Below the pieces are notes generated by a model. That model saw only the letters and a program-made list of their open reading frames with translations, was not told where the DNA came from and did no database searches. From an uncultured Caulobacterales bacterium (GTDB lineage Bacteria > Pseudomonadota > Alphaproteobacteria > Caulobacterales > Caulobacteraceae): DNA of 64,000 bases. Location of the stretch: contig CAISEP010000017.1 of the NCBI GenBank assembly GCA_903884425.1, positions 62,001-126,000 of the forward strand. Reading direction: 5' to 3'. The first letter of the stretch is position 1. Each line of letters begins with the position of its first letter. Both the position numbers and the translations under genes were made by a program. This document shows positions 25,591 through 33,966 of the stretch, piece after piece.

Positions 25591-26313
25591 ATGACAGTCG
25601 GCGACGCACCCATGACGGACAAGACGCGGGGTCGGAGGGTCGAGAAGACCCTGACGACGCTGGTGAGCCTGCTGATTCACGGCGTGCTGGGCCTGGCCCT
25701 GATGCTGGGCTGGATGCAGGCCGTCCCGCAGATGGTGGAGCCTCCGGCCATCCAGGTGGCGCTGGTCCCCGGCCCCCGCCCGAATCCCGACCCGAAACCC
25801 GCGCCGCAAGCCGCCGCCAAGCCGCAGCCGGTGAAGCCGACCCCTGCCCGCAGCCCGGTGCGCAAGGCCGTGACCTATCCCCATCCGGCCCCGCTTCCCG
25901 TCTCGGCGAAGCCCGCGCGGGATTTCGGCCCCGGTCTCAGCGACAGCGACATTGCCGGGGCCTCCACCGCGGAGTCCGGGTCCGGCGGCGGCGGGGAATG
26001 CAACATGACCCGCATGGTCCAGCTGGCCCTGCGCAAGGATCCGGTCGTGCAGAACGCCCTGCGCGAAATGGGGGCCCGGGCGGTGATGGTCTGGAACGGT
26101 GGCTGGATGCAGGCCCAAGGCGAGGACGGCAACGGTCTGGCGGCCGTGCGCGAGGCCATCATGTGGGAAGTGGCCTTCGCCCCCGAGGCCTGCCGCCGCC
26201 AGACCGTGCGGGGGATGGTGCTGCTGAGCGTCTCCAGCGGCGGGGCCCGTCTGGGCCTGGGCCGGGGGGAGTGGCGCTGGTCCGACGTGGTCACCCGGCC
26301 CCAGAATCGGTAG
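25591..26313 (+). CDS. TonB-like energy transducer with a non-canonical C-terminal domain
   Basis: A 240-residue inner-membrane protein. One transmembrane helix (about 21-45) reads LVSLLIHGVLGLALML and keeps the Ser-x3-His spacing (S26, H30) that TonB uses to contact ExbB/ExbD. A Pro/Lys-rich linker follows (about 58-110). The C-terminal domain (about 136-232) does not show the usual TonB fold pattern (no Y-P-x-x-A or W-R-F-x-P); instead it has two Cys (137 and 201), a WNGGWMQ block, and a short terminal beta segment. It could be a TonB paralogue for a specific partner. ATG at 25591 or 25612; neither has an ideal ribosome site. Confidence 0.65.
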   Translation: MTVGDAPMTDKTRGRRVEKTLTTLVSLLIHGVLGLALMLGWMQAVPQMVEPPAIQVALVPGPRPNPDPKPAPQAAAKPQPVKPTPARSPVRKAVTYPHPAPLPVSAKPARDFGPGLSDSDIAGASTAESGSGGGGECNMTRMVQLALRKDPVVQNALREMGARAVMVWNGGWMQAQGEDGNGLAAVREAIMWEVAFAPEACRRQTVRGMVLLSVSSGGARLGLGRGEWRWSDVVTRPQNR

Positions 26314-26327
26314 TCGAATCGGTAGTC
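26304..26327 (+). repeat. 12-bp tandem duplication at the end of the TonB-like gene
   Basis: GAATCGGTAGTC occurs twice in a row (26304-26315 and 26316-26327). The first copy contains the stop codon TAG of the TonB-like gene; a third, degenerate copy follows. It looks like a recent slippage event with no effect on the protein. Confidence 0.7.
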
Positions 26328-26391
26328 AAACCGGTGATCCGGCGCGTACCGGGCCCGACGGCAGCCTTCTTCGCCCTGTCAGACGCAGCAA

Positions 26392-26419
26392 CGCCGCGCT
26401 TCCGGCTGGAAACGCGGCG
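26392..26419. terminator. Hairpin between convergent TonB-like and OmpA genes
   Basis: CGCCGCG (26392-26398) pairs with CGCGGCG (26413-26419), and TTCC pairs with GGAA inside, leaving a GGCT loop with one mismatch. There is no T-tract on either strand. Its place between convergent genes suggests a bidirectional terminator or transcript end stabiliser. Confidence 0.5.
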
Positions 26420-26441
26420 CTGTGCCGTGTCGACAGGAGTT

Positions 26442-26462
26442 CCGGCCGGGCTTGCCGGCCGG
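26442..26462 (-). terminator. 8-bp GC hairpin just after the OmpA lipoprotein stop
   Basis: CCGGCCGG (26442-26449) pairs with CCGGCCGG (26455-26462), with a 5-base loop. It lies 5 bp after the stop codon of the lipoprotein gene. No U-tract follows, so termination is inferred from position only. Confidence 0.45.
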
Positions 26463-26467
26463 ATCGC

Positions 26468-27079
26468 CTAGTTCAGGACGATCATCACCACGCGGCGGTT
26501 CTGGGCCCGACCGGCACGGGTCTTGTTGGACGCCACCGGGCTTTCGTCGCCGTAGGAGATGGTGGCGATGCGGTTCAGGGCCACGCCGTTCTGGTTCAGG
26601 AAGGCGCGCACCGCGTCGGCCCGCTCGGCCCCGAGGCGCTTGTTGATGTCCTTGGACCCGGTGTTGTCCGTATGGCCCTGGATCTCGATATAGACGTTCT
26701 TGTTGTCGGTCTTCAGCTTCTGGACGAAGTCCATGAGGCGGGTCTTGGCCTCGTCGGACAGTTCGGTCCCGCGGACGGGGAACTTCACCGAGTCGTCGGA
26801 CAGGACGGTCTGGTAGAGGAACTTGCCTTCCGCCAGCTTGCCCGCGGCCTGTGCCCGGTCGAGGGCGTCCTGCGCGGTCTTGCCGATCTCGCCGAGACGC
26901 TGGTCATGACCGGCCAGCTTGGCGTCGTGGGCGGAGATGGAGGCCTGGTTGGCATCCACCCGCGAATTGACACCGGCAACCTGCTTCTTGACGAAGTCGG
27001 TGGTTGCACATCCACCGAGGCTGACGGCGCCGGCGGCCAGGGCCGCGACAGTCACGGCAAATGTTGACAGTTTGGTCAT
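26468..27079 (-). CDS. OmpA-family peptidoglycan-associated lipoprotein
   Basis: A 203-residue outer-membrane lipoprotein. The lipobox L-G-G-C places the acylated Cys at 24, after a signal peptide (MTKLSTFAVTVAAL...). A helical coiled-coil-like region follows (about 30-85, heptads of VNSRVDANQASISAHDAKLAGHDQRL). The C-terminal OmpA domain (about 95-203) has EIQGHTDNTGSKDINKRLGAERADAVRAFL, the peptidoglycan-binding signature. It should link outer membrane to the cell wall. I chose the ATG at 27079, with GGAG eight bases before it. It has its own promoter region after asmA on the same strand. Confidence 0.9.
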   Translation of the reverse strand: MTKLSTFAVTVAALAAGAVSLGGCATTDFVKKQVAGVNSRVDANQASISAHDAKLAGHDQRLGEIGKTAQDALDRAQAAGKLAEGKFLYQTVLSDDSVKFPVRGTELSDEAKTRLMDFVQKLKTDNKNVYIEIQGHTDNTGSKDINKRLGAERADAVRAFLNQNGVALNRIATISYGDESPVASNKTRAGRAQNRRVVMIVLN

Positions 27080-27252
27080 GCAGATATCTCCGTTGAGGGG
27101 CATTACGGGAATTTAACCCGGATAAGACGGCCAAATTGCGCCGAAAGCTGCGCCACAGAATGACTTGTTAACACTGTGGATTTTCCCGACGCACCGGGCG
27201 CGGCCCGGAATTGGGTCATGAATGGGGCAGGCCCGGCGGGTCGAATCTGCGC

Positions 27253-29250
27253 TCAATGGGGGATGAGTCCTCCGATGAGATCGGTGACGCTGGGCTTCGC
27301 CGGCTTGGCCGGTCGGGCGGGCGGGCTGCCCTTTCCAGGAGCCGGAGCCGAATCGCCCGCCGGCGGTGTCCCGCCGCCCAGGCTCTGCAGCAGGCCGCCC
27401 AGTCCGTCCCCCTTGCCGCCGGCAAGGGCACCGACCTGCTGGCCCAGAAGCCGCCGGGCGACGCCGCCGAGATCGGGTTCGTAGCTGAGATGCGTCCAGG
27501 GGCCGTGGACGTGGAACGGCACCGCACCGAGGTCGAGGCGGCTGCGCCCCCCGCCCACCGCGCCCTGGGGCTTGATCGCCATGTCCAGCGCCCGGTTGCC
27601 GAGGTCGATGCTGCCCACGCCCCCGACCCCGACCCCCGGCCCGGTGAGGGCGAGGTTCCGGGTCGCCGCCACGCCCCGGGACAGGGTGAAGCTGCCCCCT
27701 GCGGTGGAGAAGGCGGTGCGGGCATTGGGGCCGATCGCCTGACCGGACAGGGCCGTGGCAATGCTCTTCGAGACGGCCGCCATGTCCACCCCGACGACGG
27801 CGCCGTTGGCAAGGTCGAGGCTGGCCTGTCCCGCCAGGCTGTGCATGAGGTCGTCCACATTGCCCCCCGACGCCGTGAGATTGAGGCTGACCCGGCCCTG
27901 GCCTTCCAGCCGGTCGATCCGGGCCAGGTCCATCAGCAGGGCCTTCACCGACACCCCGCCGAGATCCAGCTGGGCCCCGTAACGCCCGCCGCCGCCGCCG
28001 GTGTCGGAGGCCACGATCTGTCCGCTGCCGGTTCCCCCGTACAGGGCCATCCGCTGCAGCCGGATGTTGGCGGTCCCGTCATGGATCGCCGCGTTCAGAC
28101 GGGCCTGGGTGGCCACGATCCGGCGGAAGCGGACCCGTCCTGCCGAGATGTTCAGGTCGCTGTCAAAGGCCCGCAGCCCGGCAAGACTGACCGGCGTCCG
28201 CGGCCAGCTGGCGGGGAAGGGTTGCTCCGGTCCCAGATAGGGGTTCAGGTCCAGGTCCGGCATGCTGACATCGCCGGTGACGAGGGGTCGGGGGTGGCCG
28301 GTGTCGATCACCAGATCTCCGGAGGCCCGCAGATGGTCGATCGCGACCCCGGCATGCTCCAGGCGGATGACCTGACCGTCCCGGACCAGATGGCCGGTGA
28401 CATGGAACGCACCCAGTCCCGGACTGGGAGCCAGGGGGCTGCCGCCGATGCGGGCCAGCTCCCGGAGGGACGGGCCGCTGATGTCCACATCCCCCACCAG
28501 GGGGCCGGTGCCGAAGCCCCCCGTACCGTTCAGGCGGAGCATCAGCGGCTTGCTGTCGAGGCTCAGATGCACCGGGCTGTCCCCGCCGGAGAGCAGGGCC
28601 CGCGGCCGGTCCAGGGTCAGGTCGAGCTTGGCGGACGTGCCATCCAGGGCGAAATCCCCCGTGGCCGTGCCGGGCTGGTCCAGCCCCGCCAGCCGGAGGG
28701 TGACGTTGATCCGGTCCAGCGCCTGGTGGCCGTTGGCCTTGAGATCGGCATAGGCGATCTGTCCGCTGCGGATCGACAGGTTGTCGACGCTGATGTCCTT
28801 GATCCAGTCCGGCGTGTGGAACGCGGGATCGGGCGCGGCCTTCCCCAGTATCCAGTTCACCCGCCCGTCCGCCAGCTTTTCCAGATGGATGCGCGGCGAA
28901 GTCAGACCGACCTGGTGGATCTCGATCCGCCCGGAGAGGAGCGGCAGTGGCGCGATGCCCACGTCGATGGCATCGGCCTCCACCAGATGTGCCGCCTGGC
29001 CACCGGGCAGATTGCCGATGCTGAAGCCCCTCGCCTCCACCCCGAAGATCGGCCAGAGCGTCAGGTGCACCCCGCCGGTGAGCTGGACCGGGCGACCGAG
29101 GCGATCTGAAAGGGTCGCCTGGAGGTCCCGGGCGACGAAGCTGCCCGGCAGCCACAGCGCGAGGCCGACCAGGGCGGCCGCGACCAGCAGCACTCCGGCG
29201 CCGATCACCGCACCGATCCTTGGCCACCTTGATGTTCCGCCCCTGGCCAT
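27253..29250 (-). CDS. AsmA-family protein
   Basis: A 665-residue envelope protein. It starts with one transmembrane helix (about 13-35, WPRIGAVIGAGVLLVAAALVGLALWL) and the AsmA N-terminal block (LGRPVQLTGGVHLTLWPIFGVEARGFSIGNLPGG). The long middle is beta-rich and the C-terminal AsmA-like domain includes LDLANGAVVGVDMAAV. AsmA proteins are thought to act in lipid transport between membranes and outer-membrane biogenesis. The ATG at 29250 has AAGGGAG eight bases ahead. The C-terminus is Pro/Gly/Ala-rich (about residues 610-660). Confidence 0.9.
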   Translation of the reverse strand: MARGGTSRWPRIGAVIGAGVLLVAAALVGLALWLPGSFVARDLQATLSDRLGRPVQLTGGVHLTLWPIFGVEARGFSIGNLPGGQAAHLVEADAIDVGIAPLPLLSGRIEIHQVGLTSPRIHLEKLADGRVNWILGKAAPDPAFHTPDWIKDISVDNLSIRSGQIAYADLKANGHQALDRINVTLRLAGLDQPGTATGDFALDGTSAKLDLTLDRPRALLSGGDSPVHLSLDSKPLMLRLNGTGGFGTGPLVGDVDISGPSLRELARIGGSPLAPSPGLGAFHVTGHLVRDGQVIRLEHAGVAIDHLRASGDLVIDTGHPRPLVTGDVSMPDLDLNPYLGPEQPFPASWPRTPVSLAGLRAFDSDLNISAGRVRFRRIVATQARLNAAIHDGTANIRLQRMALYGGTGSGQIVASDTGGGGGRYGAQLDLGGVSVKALLMDLARIDRLEGQGRVSLNLTASGGNVDDLMHSLAGQASLDLANGAVVGVDMAAVSKSIATALSGQAIGPNARTAFSTAGGSFTLSRGVAATRNLALTGPGVGVGGVGSIDLGNRALDMAIKPQGAVGGGRSRLDLGAVPFHVHGPWTHLSYEPDLGGVARRLLGQQVGALAGGKGDGLGGLLQSLGGGTPPAGDSAPAPGKGSPPARPAKPAKPSVTDLIGGLIPH

Positions 29251-29400
29251 GCGCCGAGCTCCCTTGCCGTGTCGCAAGCCTAACCCGCCGGTGTGTCAGA
29301 TCAAACCAAATGGTTAATGCGGGTGGGGCCGCGGGCGGGCTGGCAAGGGCCGGTCGGCACCCCATGTTGGGGGCTGGCCCTGCTGGATCGGAGTTGCCCC

Positions 29401-29883
29401 ATGCCCGTCACGACGGATTCGCCCCCCGCGCCTCCGGAAACCCACTCGGCCCGGGCGACGGAGACCGGCATCGGCTTCCTGCAGAACCGGATCGAGATGG
29501 GCGATCATCAGTTCCTGGCCGACGAGCCCGGGTCGCTGGGGGGCGGCGGCACCGGCCCCGGGCCCTATGACCTGCTGTGCGCGGCCCTGTCGGCCTGCAC
29601 CTCCATGACGGTGCGGCTGTTCGCCCAGCGCAAGGCCTGGCCCCTCGCCCAGGTGATCGTGGAGGTGACCCATTCCAAGGGGCCCCAGCCCGCCGCCGCC
29701 GATGGCTCGCCCCGCCCGGGCCTCAGGGACCGGTTCGACGTGGTGGTCACCCTGTCCGGCGATCTGGACGCGGCCCAGTACGCCCGGCTGCTGGACGTGG
29801 CCAACCACTGCCCCGTGCACCGGACGCTGGAGGCGGGCGCCGACGTGACCGTCAGGGACGGGGGACGCCCTGCGGCGGCGTGA
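29401..29883 (+). CDS. OsmC-family peroxiredoxin-like protein
   Basis: A 160-residue OsmC/Ohr-superfamily protein. The two redox Cys are C66 in ALSACTSMTVRLFAQRK and C137 in VANHCPVHRTLE. These proteins reduce organic hydroperoxides with thiols such as lipoyl proteins. The central stretch (GGGGTGPGPYDLLCAALSAC) is typical of the OsmC branch. The ATG at 29401 follows a GGAG. The 3' end overlaps the convergent virB11 end by 32 bp. Confidence 0.9.
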   Translation: MPVTTDSPPAPPETHSARATETGIGFLQNRIEMGDHQFLADEPGSLGGGGTGPGPYDLLCAALSACTSMTVRLFAQRKAWPLAQVIVEVTHSKGPQPAAADGSPRPGLRDRFDVVVTLSGDLDAAQYARLLDVANHCPVHRTLEAGADVTVRDGGRPAAA

Positions 29884-30853
29884 CCAGGCGGTTGCGGAAG
29901 CTGACCTCCACCACCCGGCGGGTGCCGTCCACCCGCTTCAGCTGGACGATCACGTCCACCACCTGGCGGATGTAGGTCCGAAGGGCCTCCCAGCCCAGGT
30001 CGACCCCGCCCAGCAGGGCCAGGAGGGCGATCTGGTCCACGGCCCCCTCGGGACTGTCGGCATGGAGCGTGGTGATCGAGCCCGGATGCCCGGTATTCAC
30101 CGCCCGCAGGAAGGCAAAGGCCTCCCGCCCCCGCAGCTCGCCCAGCAGGATGCGGTCCGGCCGCATGCGAAGGGCCGCCTGCAGCAGGTCCTCGCTGTCC
30201 ACCCGCGCCTCCCCCGCATCTCCCCGGGCGGCGATCAGGCCGACGGCATTCTCGTGCTCCAGCCGGATTTCCGGCGCGTCCTCGATCAGGATCAGGCGCT
30301 CCCGGCGGTCGATCTCCTTCACCAGGGCATTGAGCAGCGTGGTCTTGCCCGACGAGGTGCCGCCAGACAGGACGATGGTCTTGCGCAGGCGCACGGCCAG
30401 CCGCAGGAAGGCCTCCACCTCACCGGCGTCCAGCAGGGCCTGCAGCTCGGCATCGCCGCCCGAGGTCCCGGCGGTGGCCGCGGCGAAGGCCCCGGTCCGG
30501 CCGAGTTCCGCCAGCGACAGGTCCGACAGGGTGTGCTTGCGCACGGCCAGGGCGAGCGGGCCCCGGGTGGCCGGCGGACCGACGATCTGCACCCGCGCGC
30601 CGTCGGGCAGGCTGGCGGACAGGAGCGGCTGTTCCCGGTTCACGCCCTGGTGGCTGGCCGCGGCGATCTGCCGGGCCAGGCGCGACAGGGCCGTTTCGGT
30701 GAGGTCGGGCGCGACCTCCCTCCGGATCTCCCCGGTGGTGGTCTCGAACCAGGCCTCGCCGGGCCGGTTGATCCAGATGTCGGTGATGTCGTCCCGCTCC
30801 AGCCACGGCTGCAGGGGCGCGAGATAGGCCGCCAGATAGATGCCGCCGGTCAT
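29852..30853 (-). CDS. virB11: T4SS ATPase VirB11
   Basis: A 333-residue hexameric secretion ATPase of the VirB11/GspE superfamily. The Walker A motif GGTSSGKT is at 164-171, with IEDAPEIRLEH (Asp box), LRMRPDRILLGELRGREAFAFLRAVNTGHPGS (Walker B and His box) after it. It provides energy at the inner face of the T4SS. It is the last gene of the virB operon, 13 bp after virB10, and overlaps the convergent osmC gene. Confidence 0.95.
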   Translation of the reverse strand: MTGGIYLAAYLAPLQPWLERDDITDIWINRPGEAWFETTTGEIRREVAPDLTETALSRLARQIAAASHQGVNREQPLLSASLPDGARVQIVGPPATRGPLALAVRKHTLSDLSLAELGRTGAFAAATAGTSGGDAELQALLDAGEVEAFLRLAVRLRKTIVLSGGTSSGKTTLLNALVKEIDRRERLILIEDAPEIRLEHENAVGLIAARGDAGEARVDSEDLLQAALRMRPDRILLGELRGREAFAFLRAVNTGHPGSITTLHADSPEGAVDQIALLALLGGVDLGWEALRTYIRQVVDVIVQLKRVDGTRRVVEVSFRNRLVTPPQGVPRP

Positions 30854-30866
30854 GGACGAGGAGCCG

Positions 30867-32006
30867 TCACGGCGCGCGCTTCGCCACGCTGGAGAAGTCC
30901 AGGTCCCGGGCCACGAACACCCGGATCGGCGTGCCCTGGGCGACGGTGATGGTGTCGGGGATATCGATCTGCTTCTGCAGGGCGATGGAGGCGATGTTGG
31001 TCGCCTGCTGCGGGGAGCCGATGACGATGGCTGTGTTGGTGTTGCCGCTGTTCCCCGCCGCCGCCTGCAATCCCGCGGTCAGCACCGACAGCATGATCGA
31101 GCCGCCGAACCGCTGGAAGAAGTGGGTGTTGGTCTCCCCGTCCAGCCCGCCGCGCCCCAGCCGGTCGGCACCGGGGGAACCGATCTCCACCGACACGCCC
31201 TCAGGCGTCAGGACCCGGGACCAGACCACGAAGGCCCGCGACTGTCCGGCGGCCACGCCGCTGCGATACTGGCCGATCAGCTTGGAGCCCCTGGGGATCA
31301 GCACCGTGCTGCCGTCGAAGCCCTTCACGTCCCGGCTGACCACCGCCCGCACGAAGCCCGGCAGGTCGGAATTGATGGCCGTCTCCAGAATGGCCGGGAT
31401 GACCGTGCCCTGGGGGGCGATCAGGGCCGTGTCCCGCAGGCGGGTGGCCTGGGTGGTCTCCGCCCCCGAGCCCGCGACCTTGGCGGCGAACCGGTCCTCC
31501 GGCGAGGCGGACTTGTCGTCAGCGGATGGGAGCGGCTTCGGGGTCGAGGTCGGGGTCAGGGCCGCCGCGGCGGGCGAGCCGGGATCGGCAATGTCCACCA
31601 CCATGGCCGGGGCATGCAGGCGACCGGACGGGTCCGTCGCGGCGGGAAGAGCCGTCGCCGGTGCAGGGGCCGGCTGAGCGGCGGCGGGGACCGGCTCCGG
31701 CGGCGTCGAAGCCCGGACGGCCGCCTGTCCCGCAGCCCGGGCCGCCGACAGGGCCGCGTTCTGCGCCGCCATCTGCGCGGCGAAGGCCGGCTTGACGGTC
31801 TGGGCCATGGCCCCGTGCCGGGCATGGCTGAGGGAGGTGAAGACGAACACGCCCAGCGCCGCGACCCCGGCCAGACCGGCGATCATGCCGAAGGGGCTGT
31901 CCCGGCGCGCCACCTGGGTCGGGCCGGACGCCAGGCGACCGAGCACGGGGCTGGGGTCGTCCGCCCCGCTCCGCCGGTCGCGATCCGATGGCTCGAACAG
32001 GCTCAA
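30867..32006 (-). CDS. virB10: T4SS core protein VirB10
   Basis: A 379-residue VirB10/TrbI protein spanning both membranes. A cytosolic tail is followed by a transmembrane helix (about 39-60, FGMIAGLAGVAALGVFVFTS), a Pro/Ala-rich periplasmic linker (about 95-165), and a conserved C-terminal barrel domain (LIAPQGTVIPAILETAINSDLPG, VLIPRGSKLIGQY, GGSIMLSVLTAG). It senses ATPase energy and gates the outer-membrane pore. It overlaps virB9 by 4 bp. Confidence 0.95.
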   Translation of the reverse strand: MSLFEPSDRDRRSGADDPSPVLGRLASGPTQVARRDSPFGMIAGLAGVAALGVFVFTSLSHARHGAMAQTVKPAFAAQMAAQNAALSAARAAGQAAVRASTPPEPVPAAAQPAPAPATALPAATDPSGRLHAPAMVVDIADPGSPAAAALTPTSTPKPLPSADDKSASPEDRFAAKVAGSGAETTQATRLRDTALIAPQGTVIPAILETAINSDLPGFVRAVVSRDVKGFDGSTVLIPRGSKLIGQYRSGVAAGQSRAFVVWSRVLTPEGVSVEIGSPGADRLGRGGLDGETNTHFFQRFGGSIMLSVLTAGLQAAAGNSGNTNTAIVIGSPQQATNIASIALQKQIDIPDTITVAQGTPIRVFVARDLDFSSVAKRAP

Positions 32007-32806
32007 GGCTTGCCCCCCTTGCGACGGTGCAGCGCCGTCTGGCTGGACGCATCCTCGTGGAAGGCGTCATTGACGATCCGGGTCACCGCCGCCCCCCGCC
32101 GCAGCACGAAGGCCCGGGCCAGCCGGTCGACCACCAGATAGCCGTCCCGCTGCGAGATGTTCACCACGGCCTCCTTCTTGTCCCCGTCCACGGCGAAGAT
32201 TGCCGGATAGTCGGTCTGCTCGGCAAATTGGAAATAGGTGGAATGGCCGTCGTCGAACACCCGCACCGGCAGGCCGGCGGAGGAGCCCTCGAAGCTGTAG
32301 GCGTGGTTGACGTCCACCGGCTTCTCCGGGGCCCGGGGGGTGGTCAGAACCGAGGCGTCCGGTGCCAGGGCCACGGGCTCGGGATAGTCGAAGCGCAGCC
32401 GGAAGATCACGTCCGGGGCCTGATTCTTCCGGCGCACCGGCACCCGCAGGTCGAAGGCATAGGAGCGCAGGTTGGTGATGACGGTCATGTCCGTCGGACC
32501 GGCCCGCTCTACGGGCTTCAGGAACAAGAGGTTGGCCCGGCGGTTGGGCGTCACCTGCCAGCCCAGGCTGTCACCGATGGAGACATTCTCGATCCGCTCA
32601 CCCTCCCCGAACTCCAGGGTGATGGCATAGCCGAGGGTGGCGTCCAGGCGCACGACCTCGTTGGGATCGTAGCGCACCACCCGCAGGCGCGGGTCCCCGG
32701 CGCTGGGCTGGGGGACCAGCTCCGCCCGCGCCGGACCGGCTACGTCGGCCATGCCCAGGAGCACCGCGAGTCCCAGTCCGCAGAGAAGGAAGCGGGCGCG
32801 GATCAT
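32003..32806 (-). CDS. virB9: T4SS core protein VirB9
   Basis: A 267-residue periplasmic/outer-membrane core subunit. A signal peptide (cleavage after AGPARA, about residue 28) precedes the N-terminal beta domain (VRLDATLGYAITLEFGEGERIENVSIGDSLGWQ) and a C-terminal VirB9 domain (PVRVFDDGHSTYFQF). The mature protein contains no Cys, so it cannot form the disulfide that ties VirB9 to the lipoprotein VirB7 in some systems. It overlaps both virB6 and virB10 by 4 bp. Confidence 0.92.
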   Translation of the reverse strand: MIRARFLLCGLGLAVLLGMADVAGPARAELVPQPSAGDPRLRVVRYDPNEVVRLDATLGYAITLEFGEGERIENVSIGDSLGWQVTPNRRANLLFLKPVERAGPTDMTVITNLRSYAFDLRVPVRRKNQAPDVIFRLRFDYPEPVALAPDASVLTTPRAPEKPVDVNHAYSFEGSSAGLPVRVFDDGHSTYFQFAEQTDYPAIFAVDGDKKEAVVNISQRDGYLVVDRLARAFVLRRGAAVTRIVNDAFHEDASSQTALHRRKGGKP

Positions 32807-33966
32807 CCGGGACTCCTGTCCATGGACCGGAACCGGTCGAGAAAGGCATCCCGGCGATAGTCCGCGCCGAGCCGCGCGGATCCTGACCCGGACCCGGCGG
32901 GGCCGGTCGCGGGCCCCGCGGTCGCGCGCTCGCCGACCAGGGAGACCGGCACCACCGCGGGCCGCGCCTGCAACAGGCCGGTCTGCAGTTGCTGGGCGAG
33001 CCGGTCCGCCCGGGACGGGGACGAGACCGGCAGGGTCTCGCGCCGGGTAGTCGATGCCGGGGCCGACCCGCGGGCGGGTCTCGGGACGGTCAGGCGAAAG
33101 CCCCCGGCGACGATGCCGACGGCCAGGGACAGGGCCGCCTGGGCGGCGGCGAAGATGAAGATCAGGGCCGAGGCGAGGGTGGCCGTGTCGGTATCCACCT
33201 GCCCCGCCTCCCGACTGCGGGCCAGCGTCACCAGCGCCGGTTCGAGCACCACCAGCAGCACCGTGGTGGTCAGCCAGCAGACCATGGGTACCAGGGCCGC
33301 CCCCAGGGTCGCCCGGACCCATCCGGCGAAGACGCCCCGGGTGGACTCGAACAGGAACAGGGCGATGAACACCGGCCCGACGGTGATCAGCACCCCCACG
33401 GCAATGGTGGCGATGGCCAGCAGGCCCGCCGTGCTCATGAACAGGGCCCCCTGGGCCTTCCACAGGCCGTCCGCCGCGGCCGCCGCCCCGCCGCGCAGGG
33501 CCTGGGGATCGGGGCCCGCCAGCTTGGCCAGCGCCGTGGCATCCTGGCCCAGCTGGTCATAGGCCACCTGCAGCCCCGCCACCGGGTCCACCGCCAGGGC
33601 CGCGCCGCTGTGCACCGCAGGCGCCGCCACCAGCTGCGCCACCTCCAGCGGGGCCTTCAGCGCCAGGTCGAACACCAGGGTCTGGAAGGTGGTCCAGTTC
33701 AGGGTCAGGGACAGGATCACGCCGATTTTCAGGGCGATCACCGGGGCATCGGACAGGCGCTGCTGGCCGATCCCGAACATCAGCCGGTAGCCCAGCACCG
33801 CCACATAGAGGGTCAGAAGGCCGGTGAGAGCCGTGGGGAAGAAGGACTGCGACCCGGTGAGCGCGTGATACCCCGCCTCGGAATAGAGCTGCACGTGGCA
33901 GTCCACGGCCCCGAGCGCGTTGCGCACCACGCCGTAACCCGCCACCGGACCGGGACAGCCGCTCAT
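32803..33966 (-). CDS. virB6: T4SS inner-membrane protein VirB6/TrbL-like
   Basis: A 387-residue polytopic membrane protein with about six hydrophobic segments (for example SFFPTALTGLLTLYVAVLGYRLMF, VIALKIGVILSLTLNW, ALIFIFAAAQAALSLAVGIVAGG). It ends in a polar, Pro/Arg/Ser-rich cytosolic or periplasmic tail of about 100 residues. VirB6 forms part of the inner-membrane translocation channel. It overlaps virB4 and virB9 by 4 bp each. No virB5 precedes it and no virB7 or virB8 follows it. Confidence 0.88.
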   Translation of the reverse strand: MSGCPGPVAGYGVVRNALGAVDCHVQLYSEAGYHALTGSQSFFPTALTGLLTLYVAVLGYRLMFGIGQQRLSDAPVIALKIGVILSLTLNWTTFQTLVFDLALKAPLEVAQLVAAPAVHSGAALAVDPVAGLQVAYDQLGQDATALAKLAGPDPQALRGGAAAAADGLWKAQGALFMSTAGLLAIATIAVGVLITVGPVFIALFLFESTRGVFAGWVRATLGAALVPMVCWLTTTVLLVVLEPALVTLARSREAGQVDTDTATLASALIFIFAAAQAALSLAVGIVAGGFRLTVPRPARGSAPASTTRRETLPVSSPSRADRLAQQLQTGLLQARPAVVPVSLVGERATAGPATGPAGSGSGSARLGADYRRDAFLDRFRSMDRSPG

